A stretch of 64,000 bases of DNA from Muribaculaceae bacterium (GTDB lineage Bacteria; Bacteroidota; Bacteroidia; Bacteroidales; Muribaculaceae), in the NCBI GenBank assembly GCA_022510425.1, contig JAFLTO010000006.1, forward strand, positions 1 to 64,000. The letters are read 5' to 3'. The stretch's first letter is position 1. Every line of letters begins with the position of its first letter. Below the pieces are notes generated by a model. That model was not told the origin of the DNA. It ran no database searches and worked only from the letters and a program-made list of their open reading frames with translations. The translations under genes were made by a program, and so were the position numbers. Shown one piece after another: positions 18,544-25,556 of this stretch.

Positions 18544-19320
18544 ATGCTTACTTTGCTCGCTGAATCAAAAACCATGTCGGGAGAGCAATATCCTATAACC
18601 GACTTGGAAATTGGAAGTCATACTCCTGTCCTTGAGCCTATGGCTGACGCAATAATGGAATTTTTGGCAACAAAATCCCCGCCTGAAATCGCTTCAAAAC
18701 TGGGCATAAGCACTCAGCTTGCTGTAAAGGCTCACACTTTAGCATATGAATTTCCCCATAAATTAACCGGATATAGTGCTTTAAAGGCCTTCATTGGAGA
18801 GGCTTACAGAGCTTTAGACATACAAACTATCCCTGCGGAAAAATTAGAAAAATCAAAAGACAATCTGAGGATAATCTCTTCGGTTTATGGAATATTAAAA
18901 CCTGATGATATAATTAAACCATATCGCTTTGAATTTAATAAGAACCTGACTCAAGATAATAAAACTCCTATACAATTATTTAAATCAAAAAACACGGTTG
19001 ATTTAGTTAATTTCATAAAAGGAAATAAAATAAGTGATATCATTGACCTTCTTCCTGGAGAAGCTGACAAGTGCGTGGATTGGAAAATAATTCGTGCATT
19101 TGCCTCCGTACATAAAATTTGTTTTCAAATCATCACACCTGAAGGTAGACTTAAAACCCCCATTGCGAAAAGGCTTAAGGAACTTAGGGGCCTAATGTAT
19201 CGGTTCATTTTGGAAAACGATGTTCAATCCTTTCAACAACTTATATCTACTGAGTCTGACCATTTCTTTTATTCTCCTAAAGATTCAAAACCGGGATTGC
19301 CGGTCTTTATTTCTGATTAA
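18544..19320 (+). CDS. yaaA: peroxide-stress protein YaaA
   Basis: A 258-residue member of the YaaA/DUF328 family, recognised by the opening LLAESKTM, the SKDNLRIISSVYGILKPDDIIKPYR region and the C-terminal part. In E. coli YaaA lowers free iron during peroxide stress. It stands alone; a promoter for the following RNA begins 31 bp after its stop. Confidence 0.93.
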   Translation: MLTLLAESKTMSGEQYPITDLEIGSHTPVLEPMADAIMEFLATKSPPEIASKLGISTQLAVKAHTLAYEFPHKLTGYSALKAFIGEAYRALDIQTIPAEKLEKSKDNLRIISSVYGILKPDDIIKPYRFEFNKNLTQDNKTPIQLFKSKNTVDLVNFIKGNKISDIIDLLPGEADKCVDWKIIRAFASVHKICFQIITPEGRLKTPIAKRLKELRGLMYRFILENDVQSFQQLISTESDHFFYSPKDSKPGLPVFISD

Positions 19321-19351
19321 AACTATTCCTCTATTTTTCAAATTATTTTCT

Positions 19352-19381
19352 TTGTAATTTAAACCAAAACTATTATATTTG
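19352..19381 (+). promoter_or_regulatory. promoter of the nitroreductase leader RNA
   Basis: TTG at 19352-19354 and TATATTTG at 19374-19381 with a 19-bp spacer, an excellent Bacteroidota match. The start of transcription should be near 19387. Confidence 0.75.
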
Positions 19382-19387
19382 CATTAT

Positions 19388-19648
19388 ATAAGATGAGAAA
19401 GCAATAAACTTATACCACATCAAAGATTATTGGGAAACTCATCAAATTTTAATGAAAAACCGAGAAATGCAACTGCATCAATGGCGGGCCCCACATCTAT
19501 ATGATGTTGCCCATTTAGGACACAGGCGGATTACAAAGGTGCAGGTGGCACTCAAATCCTGACTTTCGGAGTTTCATCTTAATTTACTTTGGTGTGGCCC
19601 TTTTATAAACCGATGAAACGAATTTTAATTCTTTCATCGGTCTTTTAT
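19388..19648 (+). ncRNA. structured leader or small RNA upstream of nitroreductase
   Basis: A 260-nt untranslated RNA runs from a strong promoter to an intrinsic terminator and holds no plausible gene. Several helices are visible: AAGATGA near the 5' end pairs with TCATCTT near 19575; GGATT/AATCC encloses GTGC/GCAC around 19530-19555; ACATC/GATGT with GGGC/GCCC forms another arm near 19485-19510. The terminator ends 38 bp before the nitroreductase start, and no other promoter lies between them. The layout is that of a transcription-terminating riboswitch or attenuator, but a free-standing RNA such as a 6S-type RNA is equally possible. I recognise no known class. Confidence 0.5.
19609..19648 (+). 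terminator. intrinsic terminator of the leader RNA
   Basis: A 10-bp stem (19609-19618 with 19632-19641) continued by GAATT/AATTC inside the loop, then TCTTTTAT. Confidence 0.85.
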
Positions 19649-19685
19649 GTTTCTTCCTATTGCACATTAACCAAATCACAACAAT

Positions 19686-20438
19686 ATGGAATCAGTAAAA
19701 AAATCTCTGCTGGAAAGAACAAGTGTCAGGCGTTATGAACGTGAGCCTATTCCTCAAGAAACTATGGATTTCATTTATGAGGCTATACGTAATACACCCA
19801 CAAGTTATAACGGTCAACAATTCTCGGTTATCGATATCGACGACCAGGCTTTGAAGGAACAACTTTATGAACTTACAGGACAAAAACAACTTAAGACTTG
19901 CAACCGTCTTTTGATCTTCTGTTCCGATTACCATAAAATGGAGCTCCTTGCAAAAGAAAAAAATTTGGATATGCCCCCATTCACTGATACAATGGACGGT
20001 ACAATCATCGGTATAATTGATGCTTCCCTTGCTATGATGAGTGCTGTGGTGGCTGCCCAGGCTGCCGGTCTCGGAAGTAATTGCATCGGTTATCTGAGAA
20101 CTGTAGACCCTGCAAAAGTGGCTGATCTTTTGAAACTGCCTAAAGGAGTGTTTGTGGTGTGTGGTCTTGCTTTAGGTATTCCTCGTGAACATCCCGACCT
20201 AAAACCTAAGCAAACCAAAGATACTGTGTTTTTCAAAAATTCATATTCACAAGAGCCGGCAAAACTTACTCAAGATCTTGTAGAATATGATAAAATTGTA
20301 AAACATTACAACGAAACCCGTTCTGGTGGCACTACAGAAAACGACTGGTGTAGCCATATTCTGGAATATTATCGCCATGCGATGGATTATAAGATTCTCG
20401 ACTATCTGAAGGCTCAAGGCTATAACATTCAAAAATAA
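19686..20438 (+). CDS. NfsA-like nitroreductase family flavoprotein
   Basis: A 250-residue FMN-dependent oxidoreductase: the start LLERTSVRRYEREPIPQ, the NTPTSYNGQQF phosphate-binding region and the central GLGSNCIGYLR segment are typical of the nitroreductase family, and the length suits NfsA/FRP types. Such cytosolic enzymes reduce quinones, flavins or nitro compounds using NAD(P)H. Its leader is the structured RNA described above. The stop codon overlaps the first bases of the prophage attachment repeat, so integration left the gene intact. Confidence 0.88.
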   Translation: MESVKKSLLERTSVRRYEREPIPQETMDFIYEAIRNTPTSYNGQQFSVIDIDDQALKEQLYELTGQKQLKTCNRLLIFCSDYHKMELLAKEKNLDMPPFTDTMDGTIIGIIDASLAMMSAVVAAQAAGLGSNCIGYLRTVDPAKVADLLKLPKGVFVVCGLALGIPREHPDLKPKQTKDTVFFKNSYSQEPAKLTQDLVEYDKIVKHYNETRSGGTTENDWCSHILEYYRHAMDYKILDYLKAQGYNIQK

Positions 20439-20489
20439 AATAAATAAGAGAGGGGCGATTCACAACGTCCCTCTCCCGATTCCACTATA
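20437..20489 (+). repeat. attL, 53-bp direct repeat
   Basis: Identical over 53 bp to 60018-60070 (offset 39581). It begins at the last two bases of the nitroreductase stop and contains a 7-bp hairpin (20448-20454 with 20469-20475), evidently that gene's terminator. The phage copy restores a complete terminator on the other side. Confidence 0.93.
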
Positions 20490-20533
20490 GAATAAATTGC
20501 ATAATGTAAATCAGTTAGTTACAAAATAGGTAA

Positions 20534-20809
20534 CTATTTTTGTAACGAATCTATATATTTTTCAAGGTCTTCGTCGAGTTGCTTTTCGGCTTCCAGGGCC
20601 TTCGAAACGCTGGCTCCCATCTTGATGGAAGGGATGAGTCTCGTTTCGATCAGCAATGTGTTTAAGGCTTGATTCAAAGAGCAACGGTGATACCAGGCGA
20701 ACTTTATCAGGCTTTTCAACGCTTTCCTTGAAAGGTCGAAATCCATGTGGTATTGTTCTTCCATAGCCGGGTCATTCTCCTTGTCTGCGATTTCGTTTTT
20801 ATTTTCCAT
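20534..20809 (-). CDS. small hypothetical protein next to integrase
   Basis: A 91-residue acidic, mostly helical protein directly behind the integrase gene (9-bp gap) and before attL. The middle RKALKSLIKFAWYHRCSLNQALNTLL could form a helix pair. I recognise no family; the place between integrase and att is one where excision or integration helpers are often found, so that role is a guess. Confidence 0.65.
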   Translation of the reverse strand: MENKNEIADKENDPAMEEQYHMDFDLSRKALKSLIKFAWYHRCSLNQALNTLLIETRLIPSIKMGASVSKALEAEKQLDEDLEKYIDSLQK

Positions 20810-20818
20810 TTTTTCTCT

Positions 20819-22129
20819 TTATTTGTTGAAAAGCTTCATAGCTTCGGATCGTGTGTTGTCGATTATATCGATGTAGGGTTTCATGGCCGAGTAGTCGCTG
20901 TGGCCTGTCCATTTCATCACTACGATTGGAGAAATACCCATTGACAGAGCGTTGCAGATGAAGGTGCGTCTTCCGCAATGGGTTGTGATGAATTCATATT
21001 TGGGCTTCACGATATCTTTCCTCTGGTTCCCATAAAAATTTGTTATCTTGACCGGCTCGTCAATTCCCGCCATTTTGGCGATAGCCTTCAGGTGGTAGTT
21101 CTGAATGTCATTGGGGATATGCGGGAGGGCAAAGTCGGAATCGGCTTCCTTGTATTTGTCAAGGATCTTTTTGGAGTGGCCGTTGAGGTCTATTACAAGA
21201 CGGGTGGAGGTTTTTTGCGACACCAATTCTATATGGTTTTCTTTCACGTCCACCTTCTTGAGATTGTAGGCGTCGGAAAAACGAAGAGAGGTGAAGCAAC
21301 AGAAACAGAAAAAATCCCGAATCATGTCCCATTGGCTTCCCTTTTGCAGCTCCATTGTCTCGAGCCTTGTCAGTTCCTCCCAATTCAGGAAAATGACAGG
21401 CTTGTCGTTCTCTTTAAGTTCCGGCTTGAAATTTCTCTCCGCTGAACGGTCCACGTATCCTTTATTGGCTGCCCAGCGCAGGAACCATTTGAGCATCCGG
21501 CAATTCTTCAGGATTACCGAGTTTGTATAACCGTTTTCCGTATCGTGTTCCTCGATCTTTGACTTGAGTCTTTTATATTTTTCTTTGTCGGCATATTTAT
21601 GTGAGAGCTTGTGTTTGGTCTGGAACTGTATAAAATTGTCCAAAGTCTTTTCATTGATATCTTCGAAAGTGAGATCAGGATTGAAGGCCTTTAAAATGGG
21701 TCTAAGGTTATTGACGGAACGTATGGTGTTGTCTGCCCAGTTCTTTTTGGAAGATCCCTCTCTTACAAATTCCGAGAAGGCTACCCATAGATCATAGCCA
21801 TTGTCTTCTTTTTTATTCGATAAAACGTCTTTAAGCTCCTGAGGTGTTGGCATCTTGTCAGATGCCTCAAAGGAATAGAAAGCGGCATCAATTTTAGATT
21901 CTAAATTTTCTAGAACCTTGTTTATGACAGCCGCCGGGATTTTATCCTTCCCGTGAAACGTGTTTCTCACGCATCGGGAGCCGTCCCATTTGATTTTCCC
22001 TTTCTCGTCTTTTCTGTCGACATGATATCCTGTGGAAACAGTAATGGATGTGCCATGGTTCCAAGTAATGCGAACCCTGAGCAACGTCCTGAGGAATATG
22101 TAGAGTATATTTCGTTTTATCGGTGTCAT
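20819..22129 (-). CDS. int: tyrosine-recombinase integrase
   Basis: A 436-residue phage integrase. The N-terminal part is an arm-DNA-binding domain of the Bacteroidetes type, followed by a SAM-like core-binding domain (residues about 110-210). The catalytic set is visible: Arg in FTSLRFSDAY, Lys in QKTSTR, HxxR in THCGRRTF near residue 383, His in WTGHSDY and the tyrosine in MKPYIDI. It should recombine the 53-bp att repeat at the adjacent end. Confidence 0.95.
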   Translation of the reverse strand: MTPIKRNILYIFLRTLLRVRITWNHGTSITVSTGYHVDRKDEKGKIKWDGSRCVRNTFHGKDKIPAAVINKVLENLESKIDAAFYSFEASDKMPTPQELKDVLSNKKEDNGYDLWVAFSEFVREGSSKKNWADNTIRSVNNLRPILKAFNPDLTFEDINEKTLDNFIQFQTKHKLSHKYADKEKYKRLKSKIEEHDTENGYTNSVILKNCRMLKWFLRWAANKGYVDRSAERNFKPELKENDKPVIFLNWEELTRLETMELQKGSQWDMIRDFFCFCCFTSLRFSDAYNLKKVDVKENHIELVSQKTSTRLVIDLNGHSKKILDKYKEADSDFALPHIPNDIQNYHLKAIAKMAGIDEPVKITNFYGNQRKDIVKPKYEFITTHCGRRTFICNALSMGISPIVVMKWTGHSDYSAMKPYIDIIDNTRSEAMKLFNK

Positions 22130-22152
22130 TGAGTTATTGTTTTCCTGATAGA

Positions 22153-22164
22153 GGTGTCTTTATG
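22153..22164 (+). promoter_or_regulatory. late-motif copy 1 (GGTGTCTTTATG)
   Basis: Exact copy of a 12-bp motif found in front of phage late genes. Here it precedes a 56-codon gene (start 22188); its own embedded ATG leads to a stop after four codons, which argues that the motif is not a start-codon context but a transcription signal. Confidence 0.5.
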
Positions 22165-22187
22165 GATGGAGATTAAAGTTTATTTTT

Positions 22188-22358
22188 ATGATTAAGTTTT
22201 TCAAGAGGCTTTATTACCGGAGGATCTACAGGCGAATATGGTGGAGCTATTTCAACAATGGTATCAAACCTACGAGAGAAAACATCTCGGCAAGATTTTA
22301 TGATTTGACCGGAGAGAAGTTGGATCAATGGGTTGACTGGCCTAAGACTGAATATTAG
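22188..22358 (+). CDS. 56-residue basic aromatic protein
   Basis: A short phage gene, start MIKFFKRLYYRRIYRRIWW, strongly basic and aromatic at the N-terminus, then a more acidic end (DLTGEKLDQWVDWPK). No family recognised. It follows late-motif copy 1 by 23 bp and may be an extra gene expressed late. Confidence 0.55.
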   Translation: MIKFFKRLYYRRIYRRIWWSYFNNGIKPTRENISARFYDLTGEKLDQWVDWPKTEY

Positions 22359-22424
22359 CGAAAGGCCGTGGCAGTGTAATCTTAAATTCCTTGAGTTCCA
22401 TAAAAAAATAATTATATTTGCATT

Positions 22425-22595
22425 ATGGGTAGTGGTTTAAACAAATTTGTAAAAAATTTTCCAAGTCCTAAAGAAGTGATGGAAGATTATGTGGATAGAA
22501 TGATTGATGAAAAACTCTTCGGCATGCTTCTTGAAATAAAGAAGGAGATTAAAGATGATGTTATGGCAAAACTTGACAAAGGGAACTTATGGTGA
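22425..22595 (+). CDS. 56-residue charged helical protein
   Basis: A short protein, mostly helical (EDYVDRMIDEKLFGMLLEIKKEIKDD). A host-type promoter fits well: TTG at 22391 and TATATTTG at 22413-22420, only 4 bp before the ATG, so the mRNA would be almost leaderless. It converges on and overlaps the next gene by 9 bp. It may be expressed in the lysogen. Function unknown. Confidence 0.55.
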   Translation: MGSGLNKFVKNFPSPKEVMEDYVDRMIDEKLFGMLLEIKKEIKDDVMAKLDKGNLW

Positions 22596-23195
22596 TCTTT
22601 TGTCAAATTCCTTTTGTAGATTATAATACCACTCAATCAATTCCTGATCTTTGATTTTTATTACTAATTCAAAGACATTATTTAACATTTCTTTATTTAA
22701 TATTTCCCAATTATCTATTATCTCCGACATGCTTTTTGAGTCTTTAATAAAATCTTTTAAGTGGCCCAAAATAATATCGTAAAACTCCTTTCCTTCGGGA
22801 TTTTCAATAGCTTCCAATATTTCGCCAATAGCGGTCAACATATAAGGAATCCCTGAAGCGGGGTTGAAACCTCCCATCATCATTCCCTGGTCATAATATC
22901 TTTTTGCTGATATTATATTTAAATTGTTCTGCAGTTTCTTATCAAGGGCCGAGTATTTAGACTCCAGTTTTCCATTTAGATCTTCATAATCTTTTCTAAG
23001 TTTTTGAGTATCTATCAAGGTGTAGATCTGCCAGGTTATTACGACTGTTACCAATAAAGCAAGGATACCTACGAGAAGTCCGAGATAGTCGAAGTCTCCT
23101 ATTTGTCGCGGTTCTTTAATGCAGAGCGCCACGATTCCGCAAATACCTCCGCCTAAACATATCAGCAGAGCTAATATTTGTAAAATCTTTTTCAT
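22587..23195 (-). CDS. membrane-anchored coiled-coil protein (candidate lysogeny gene)
   Basis: A 202-residue protein with two N-terminal transmembrane helices (about residues 5-27 and 38-62), then a coiled coil (DTQKLRKDYEDLNGKLESKY) and a helical cytoplasmic part. It lies directly downstream of the repressor gene on the same strand (25-bp gap), so it is likely transcribed in the lysogen. Proteins in this position often block superinfection; nothing in the sequence proves it. Confidence 0.65.
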   Translation of the reverse strand: MKKILQILALLICLGGGICGIVALCIKEPRQIGDFDYLGLLVGILALLVTVVITWQIYTLIDTQKLRKDYEDLNGKLESKYSALDKKLQNNLNIISAKRYYDQGMMMGGFNPASGIPYMLTAIGEILEAIENPEGKEFYDIILGHLKDFIKDSKSMSEIIDNWEILNKEMLNNVFELVIKIKDQELIEWYYNLQKEFDKRSP

Positions 23196-23220
23196 TCGCC
23201 ATCGAGGATTATATAAAAGG

Positions 23221-23853
23221 TTAGAGTTTGCGGGTGATGCCGATTACGCGGGCGATGCGGAGAATGTCTTCCTTGGAGACCTTGTAGTCGTTGTATTCAG
23301 GGTTGAAAGAGTGTAAGGTGATGTCTTTTTTGCCTTCCTTTGCTATTACTTTAATAGCGGCTCCTTCGTTGGTGTCGACCAAATACACCTCCCCGAGTTT
23401 CACGTCGTTCTTATCGTTCAATATCTCACAGAAAGCTATGTCGCCTGAATGGATATCGGGGAGCATTGAGTTGCCACGGATTTCTACCGAATAGGAATAA
23501 TTGCCGAACAGCGGGAAGAATTCCCTACTTTCTCCGTTAGGGCTTTGCCCGGTTCCGGCCATGAAACCAGCAGCGGCGGGCAAGTCGGAGAAGTGGGGCC
23601 GGGTTTCACGCGAGTCAATCTCCACGGAACCTTCACCGGTCCGCATGTACTCCTTATTGATAATAGTTGGAAATTTATCTGCTATTTTCTCTAATAAATT
23701 TATAGTCAGTTTCCGATTTCTATCTGCAAATGCATCACTTAGATAAGATGCACTCACTCCAATCTTTTTAGCAAAATCCTTTTTATCTTCCACTAAGAAT
23801 CTTCCATATAAATATCTATATGTTTTATCCAATCTAGTGATTAAAGAATCCAT
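23221..23853 (-). CDS. LexA/CI-like phage repressor with S24 peptidase domain
   Basis: A 210-residue repressor. Residues about 20-60 form a helix-turn-helix (DFAKKIGVSASYLSDAF). A self-cleavage Ala-Gly is at 95-96 (PAAAGF), the catalytic serine at 129 (RGNSMLPD) and the lysine at 168 (AAIKV). It should hold the lytic promoters shut and be inactivated by RecA-driven self-cleavage on DNA damage. It is divergent from the early operon, with palindromic operators between. Confidence 0.93.
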   Translation of the reverse strand: MDSLITRLDKTYRYLYGRFLVEDKKDFAKKIGVSASYLSDAFADRNRKLTINLLEKIADKFPTIINKEYMRTGEGSVEIDSRETRPHFSDLPAAAGFMAGTGQSPNGESREFFPLFGNYSYSVEIRGNSMLPDIHSGDIAFCEILNDKNDVKLGEVYLVDTNEGAAIKVIAKEGKKDITLHSFNPEYNDYKVSKEDILRIARVIGITRKL

Positions 23854-23884
23854 AATTTATTAGTATTTGTTAAAAATCATTAAC

Positions 23885-23941
23885 TGCGTGAATTTAATTC
23901 TCAAATTATCTTGCGTGAATTATTTTCACGCATTATCTTTG
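23885..23941 (+). promoter_or_regulatory. repressor operators and divergent early promoter
   Basis: The promoter is TTG at 23911-23913 and TATCTTTG at 23934-23941, spacer 20 bp. A perfect palindrome, TGCGTGAA at 23912-23919 and TTCACGCA at 23925-23932, fills that spacer. A second, less perfect site has TGCGTGAA at 23885-23892 and a degenerate right half (5 of 8 bases). Repressor bound here would exclude RNA polymerase from the rightward promoter; assignment to the adjacent S24 repressor is inferred from position. Confidence 0.8.
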
Positions 23942-23971
23942 CATTGTGTTATAAAAAAACAACATAAGGCT

Positions 23972-24220
23972 ATGGCCAGAAAAGAACAAACACATAATGA
24001 TAACACAAAAGAGGAATTACCGACAGGGAATAGATCCACATTCTCCAATAAGGATATCAAATTATTTGACGCGATTGTGAGAAATGTAATCTGGTATCTC
24101 GAACGTGACGGGAGGAAATTGGGTAAAAAGTTTTCATTCGTGTACGCCATGATCGGTATCCTTTATTGCTTGGTCTTCTTGATATTTTGTTTGGTCAGCT
24201 TTTGCATAATGAGATTATAG
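23972..24220 (+). CDS. first early-operon protein, single membrane helix
   Basis: An 82-residue protein: a charged N-terminal half and one C-terminal transmembrane helix (about residues 55-80). It is the Cro position, but I see no helix-turn-helix. The start at 23972 is chosen because the early promoter's -7 box ends at 23941. It overlaps the next, opposite gene by 26 bp at the ends. Confidence 0.6.
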   Translation: MARKEQTHNDNTKEELPTGNRSTFSNKDIKLFDAIVRNVIWYLERDGRKLGKKFSFVYAMIGILYCLVFLIFCLVSFCIMRL

Positions 24221-24536
24221 AGATGACCAATCCTCCGACTGCAGCAAGTTTGAATAAGACGTCAAGTGTTTTGGAAAAAACCGAAGGTTTGAGTCTTGAA
24301 GCCTCATCCTTGCAGATGAAAGAAGCTTCTTTAAGAGATTTGTCTTCTTTAACCACCACACAGCCGTTGTCAACGCTTATGAAACCAAGGTTTTGAAGGA
24401 TTTCAAGTGCGGAGACAGTATAATCCGGGAATTCCTCTTTAACCGTACTGACATAAATAATACCGGGATTATGATAATCCAGCCAACTTGCGATACGGGA
24501 TGCGGTGTGAAATATTTTCCAAGAATGAATTTCCAT
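24195..24536 (-). CDS. winged-helix-like protein with C-terminal membrane anchor
   Basis: A 113-residue protein. The first 70 residues have the helix-strand order of a small winged-helix domain (TVSALEILQNLGFISVDNGCVVVKED), the end is a hydrophobic helix (VLFKLAAVGGLVISIISLC). It has its own - strand promoter (-7 box at 24560-24567, TTG at 24589-24591, 21-bp spacer), so it is probably transcribed in the lysogen against the early operon. Function unknown. Confidence 0.55.
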   Translation of the reverse strand: MEIHSWKIFHTASRIASWLDYHNPGIIYVSTVKEEFPDYTVSALEILQNLGFISVDNGCVVVKEDKSLKEASFICKDEASRLKPSVFSKTLDVLFKLAAVGGLVISIISLCKS

Positions 24537-24581
24537 GGAGGTATGTTATGATTTAATTGCAAATATAATAAAAGTTACAAA

Positions 24582-24818
24582 ATGATAACAAAACGAGAAA
24601 AAGAGATGGAACAGAAAAATGAAGGAGTGATAGAAGAGATCCGGACATTGAGTTTTCCGGAAGCATTGAAGGCTATGAAGGTCGGTGAGACGAAGTATGC
24701 CCCTTTGGATTGTTCTGAAGGCTACGTGAGGGCTAAATGCTCGGATCTGAAGAGCGAAGGTTATGAGTTCGGCACAAGGATGATCAACGGGCGCAGGGCG
24801 ATAACGAGGTTTAAATGA
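24582..24818 (+). CDS. small phage protein, possible DNA-binding
   Basis: A 78-residue protein. Its second half, with YVRAKCSDLKSEGYEFGTRMINGRRAITRFK, reads like a short helix-turn-beta unit found in small Bacteroidales phage proteins where a helix set is followed by a basic strand. I cannot name a family. It is the next rightward early gene. Confidence 0.55.
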   Translation: MITKREKEMEQKNEGVIEEIRTLSFPEALKAMKVGETKYAPLDCSEGYVRAKCSDLKSEGYEFGTRMINGRRAITRFK

Positions 24819-24846
24819 GAGAATTCTTTGCAATAACAAATTAATA

Positions 24847-24876
24847 AACAAAGCAAATATAAGGAAAAAGAATGGA
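24847..24876 (+). repeat. 30-bp direct repeat, left copy
   Basis: Matches 25286-25315 at 29 of 30 positions. It ends in an ATG. Together the two copies bracket the RNA-controlled small-protein unit, as if the unit had been inserted by, or the flank duplicated through, recombination. Confidence 0.8.
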
Positions 24877-24900
24877 AAAGGGAAGGGTAAATAAAGAAAG

Positions 24901-24927
24901 AGGGAGGTTTATCCAACGCACCTCCCT
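24901..24927 (-). terminator. hairpin C, terminator of the 42-residue gene
   Basis: An 8-bp stem (24901-24908 with 24920-24927) and an 11-nt loop. On the - strand it is followed by a U-rich tail (TCTTTCTTTATTT). The loop carries GTTGGAT in the - strand RNA, the complement of the loop in hairpin B. Confidence 0.75.
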
Positions 24928-24945
24928 TGGGTTTACCGGAGAGTC

Positions 24946-25074
24946 TTATTTAACCGGGACCCAGAAGCAGAAGACTTTCGCCTTCTTGGGGAAATATATT
25001 TTCCCGTCCTTCCTGATGTACCTGGCAAACACGAGCTTCTCAAGCTTACCATTATTGAATCTAAGATGGGGCAT
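24946..25074 (-). CDS. 42-residue basic protein under RNA control
   Basis: A very small protein with about 11 Lys/Arg against 2 acidic residues and an aromatic end (VFCFWVPVK). The start is supported by an unusually strong ribosome site: GGAGGT at 25081-25086, 6 bp before the ATG, in a lineage that seldom uses one. That site lies in an inverted repeat with the leader (see the RNA entry), and a terminator follows. I recognise no named family. A toxin, an anti-host peptide or a regulator are all possible; the tight RNA control makes a harmful product a reasonable guess. Confidence 0.65.
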   Translation of the reverse strand: MPHLRFNNGKLEKLVFARYIRKDGKIYFPKKAKVFCFWVPVK

Positions 25075-25115
25075 TCTAACACCTCCTTTCTGCCGTAAGA
25101 ACCGGCGTTTTGCAT

Positions 25116-25168
25116 GTATTGCTATCCAACAGCAATACAAAAAACCGGGCAGTTGGATTACCCGGTTT
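25116..25168 (-). promoter_or_regulatory. hairpins A and B with complementary loops
   Basis: Hairpin B: 8-bp stem 25142-25149 with 25161-25168, 11-nt loop, followed on the - strand by six U (25144-25139), so it is an intrinsic terminator. Hairpin A: 8-bp stem 25116-25123 with 25131-25138, 7-nt loop. In the - strand RNA loop B has ATCCAAC and loop A is GTTGGAT, complementary over all 7 bases, as is loop C. Kissing-loop contact or alternative pairing is therefore possible. Confidence 0.75.
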
Positions 25169-25246
25169 GTACCTTTCTCATTGAAATAGAGGATGGTTTC
25201 GTTAGGTGGTCCAGGAGGTGTTAGTTCTTAAAGACCATCTTAGATT
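25139..25246 (-). ncRNA. short RNA complementary to the start of the 42-residue gene
   Basis: Expected product of the promoter at 25252-25282 ending at hairpin B, about 105 nt. Its 5' region (25213-25224 and 25235-25247) is an inverted copy of 25076-25087 and 25057-25069: 12 and 13 exact bases around short unequal gaps. Thus the RNA can pair with the ribosome site and the first codons of the downstream gene, leaving the AUG in the internal loop. It could act in trans as a separate RNA or in cis when transcription reads through. Existence of the RNA is predicted, not observed. Confidence 0.6.
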
Positions 25247-25251
25247 CGATG

Positions 25252-25282
25252 CAAAGATAATCATAAAAAACGAATTGAACAA
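25252..25282 (-). promoter_or_regulatory. promoter of the short RNA
   Basis: On the - strand TTG (25282-25280) and TATCTTTG (25259-25252) are 20 bp apart, a full match to the host consensus. Confidence 0.75.
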
Positions 25283-25285
25283 ACC

Positions 25286-25315
25286 AACAAAGCAAATATA
25301 AGAAAAAAGAATGGA
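25286..25315 (+). repeat. 30-bp direct repeat, right copy
   Basis: Partner of 24847-24876 with a single mismatch; it holds the ribosome region and ATG of the next + strand gene. Confidence 0.8.
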
Positions 25316-25556
25316 TAGGGACAGTTTTTATTTCATTAAAAAAATTGAAAGTTCAAGGCGAAGGAGAGAAAATATGGAAAGGACGATGCGAGGGGAACCT
25401 TTACTTCCTGACATACCGGATCCCGATGAAGAAAAAATAAAAAAATTAAAAAGGCCATTGAGAATTCTGGTTGCAATCATCGGCTTATTCCTTATAGCAC
25501 TAACACTTTTATTTTTTTCAGGGATTGCATGGTTGATCAGGTCAATGTGGGAATAA
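25311..25556 (+). CDS. single-pass membrane protein
   Basis: An 81-residue protein with a charged N-terminal 55 residues and one transmembrane helix (about 50-76). An early-region phage gene with no recognised family. Its ribosome region is the right copy of the 30-bp repeat, and its end overlaps the opposite gene by 15 bp. Confidence 0.55.
   Translation: MDRDSFYFIKKIESSRRRRENMERTMRGEPLLPDIPDPDEEKIKKLKRPLRILVAIIGLFLIALTLLFFSGIAWLIRSMWE

Noticed and set aside
19388-19648. tmRNA, RNase P RNA or SRP RNA as identity of the leader RNA
   Set aside because: None of their conserved cores (tag frame, P4 elements, GGAAGG/AGCAGCC loop) is visible.
22587-22595. Overlap of the 22425 and 22587 genes as sign of a false gene
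   Set aside because: Only 9 bp at convergent ends overlap; both frames have their own support.
24872-25189. A 105-codon + strand frame across the RNA cassette
   Set aside because: It runs antisense through the terminator hairpins and the 42-codon gene, has no family features, and its start lies in a duplicated ribosome region; the - strand reading explains the sequence better.
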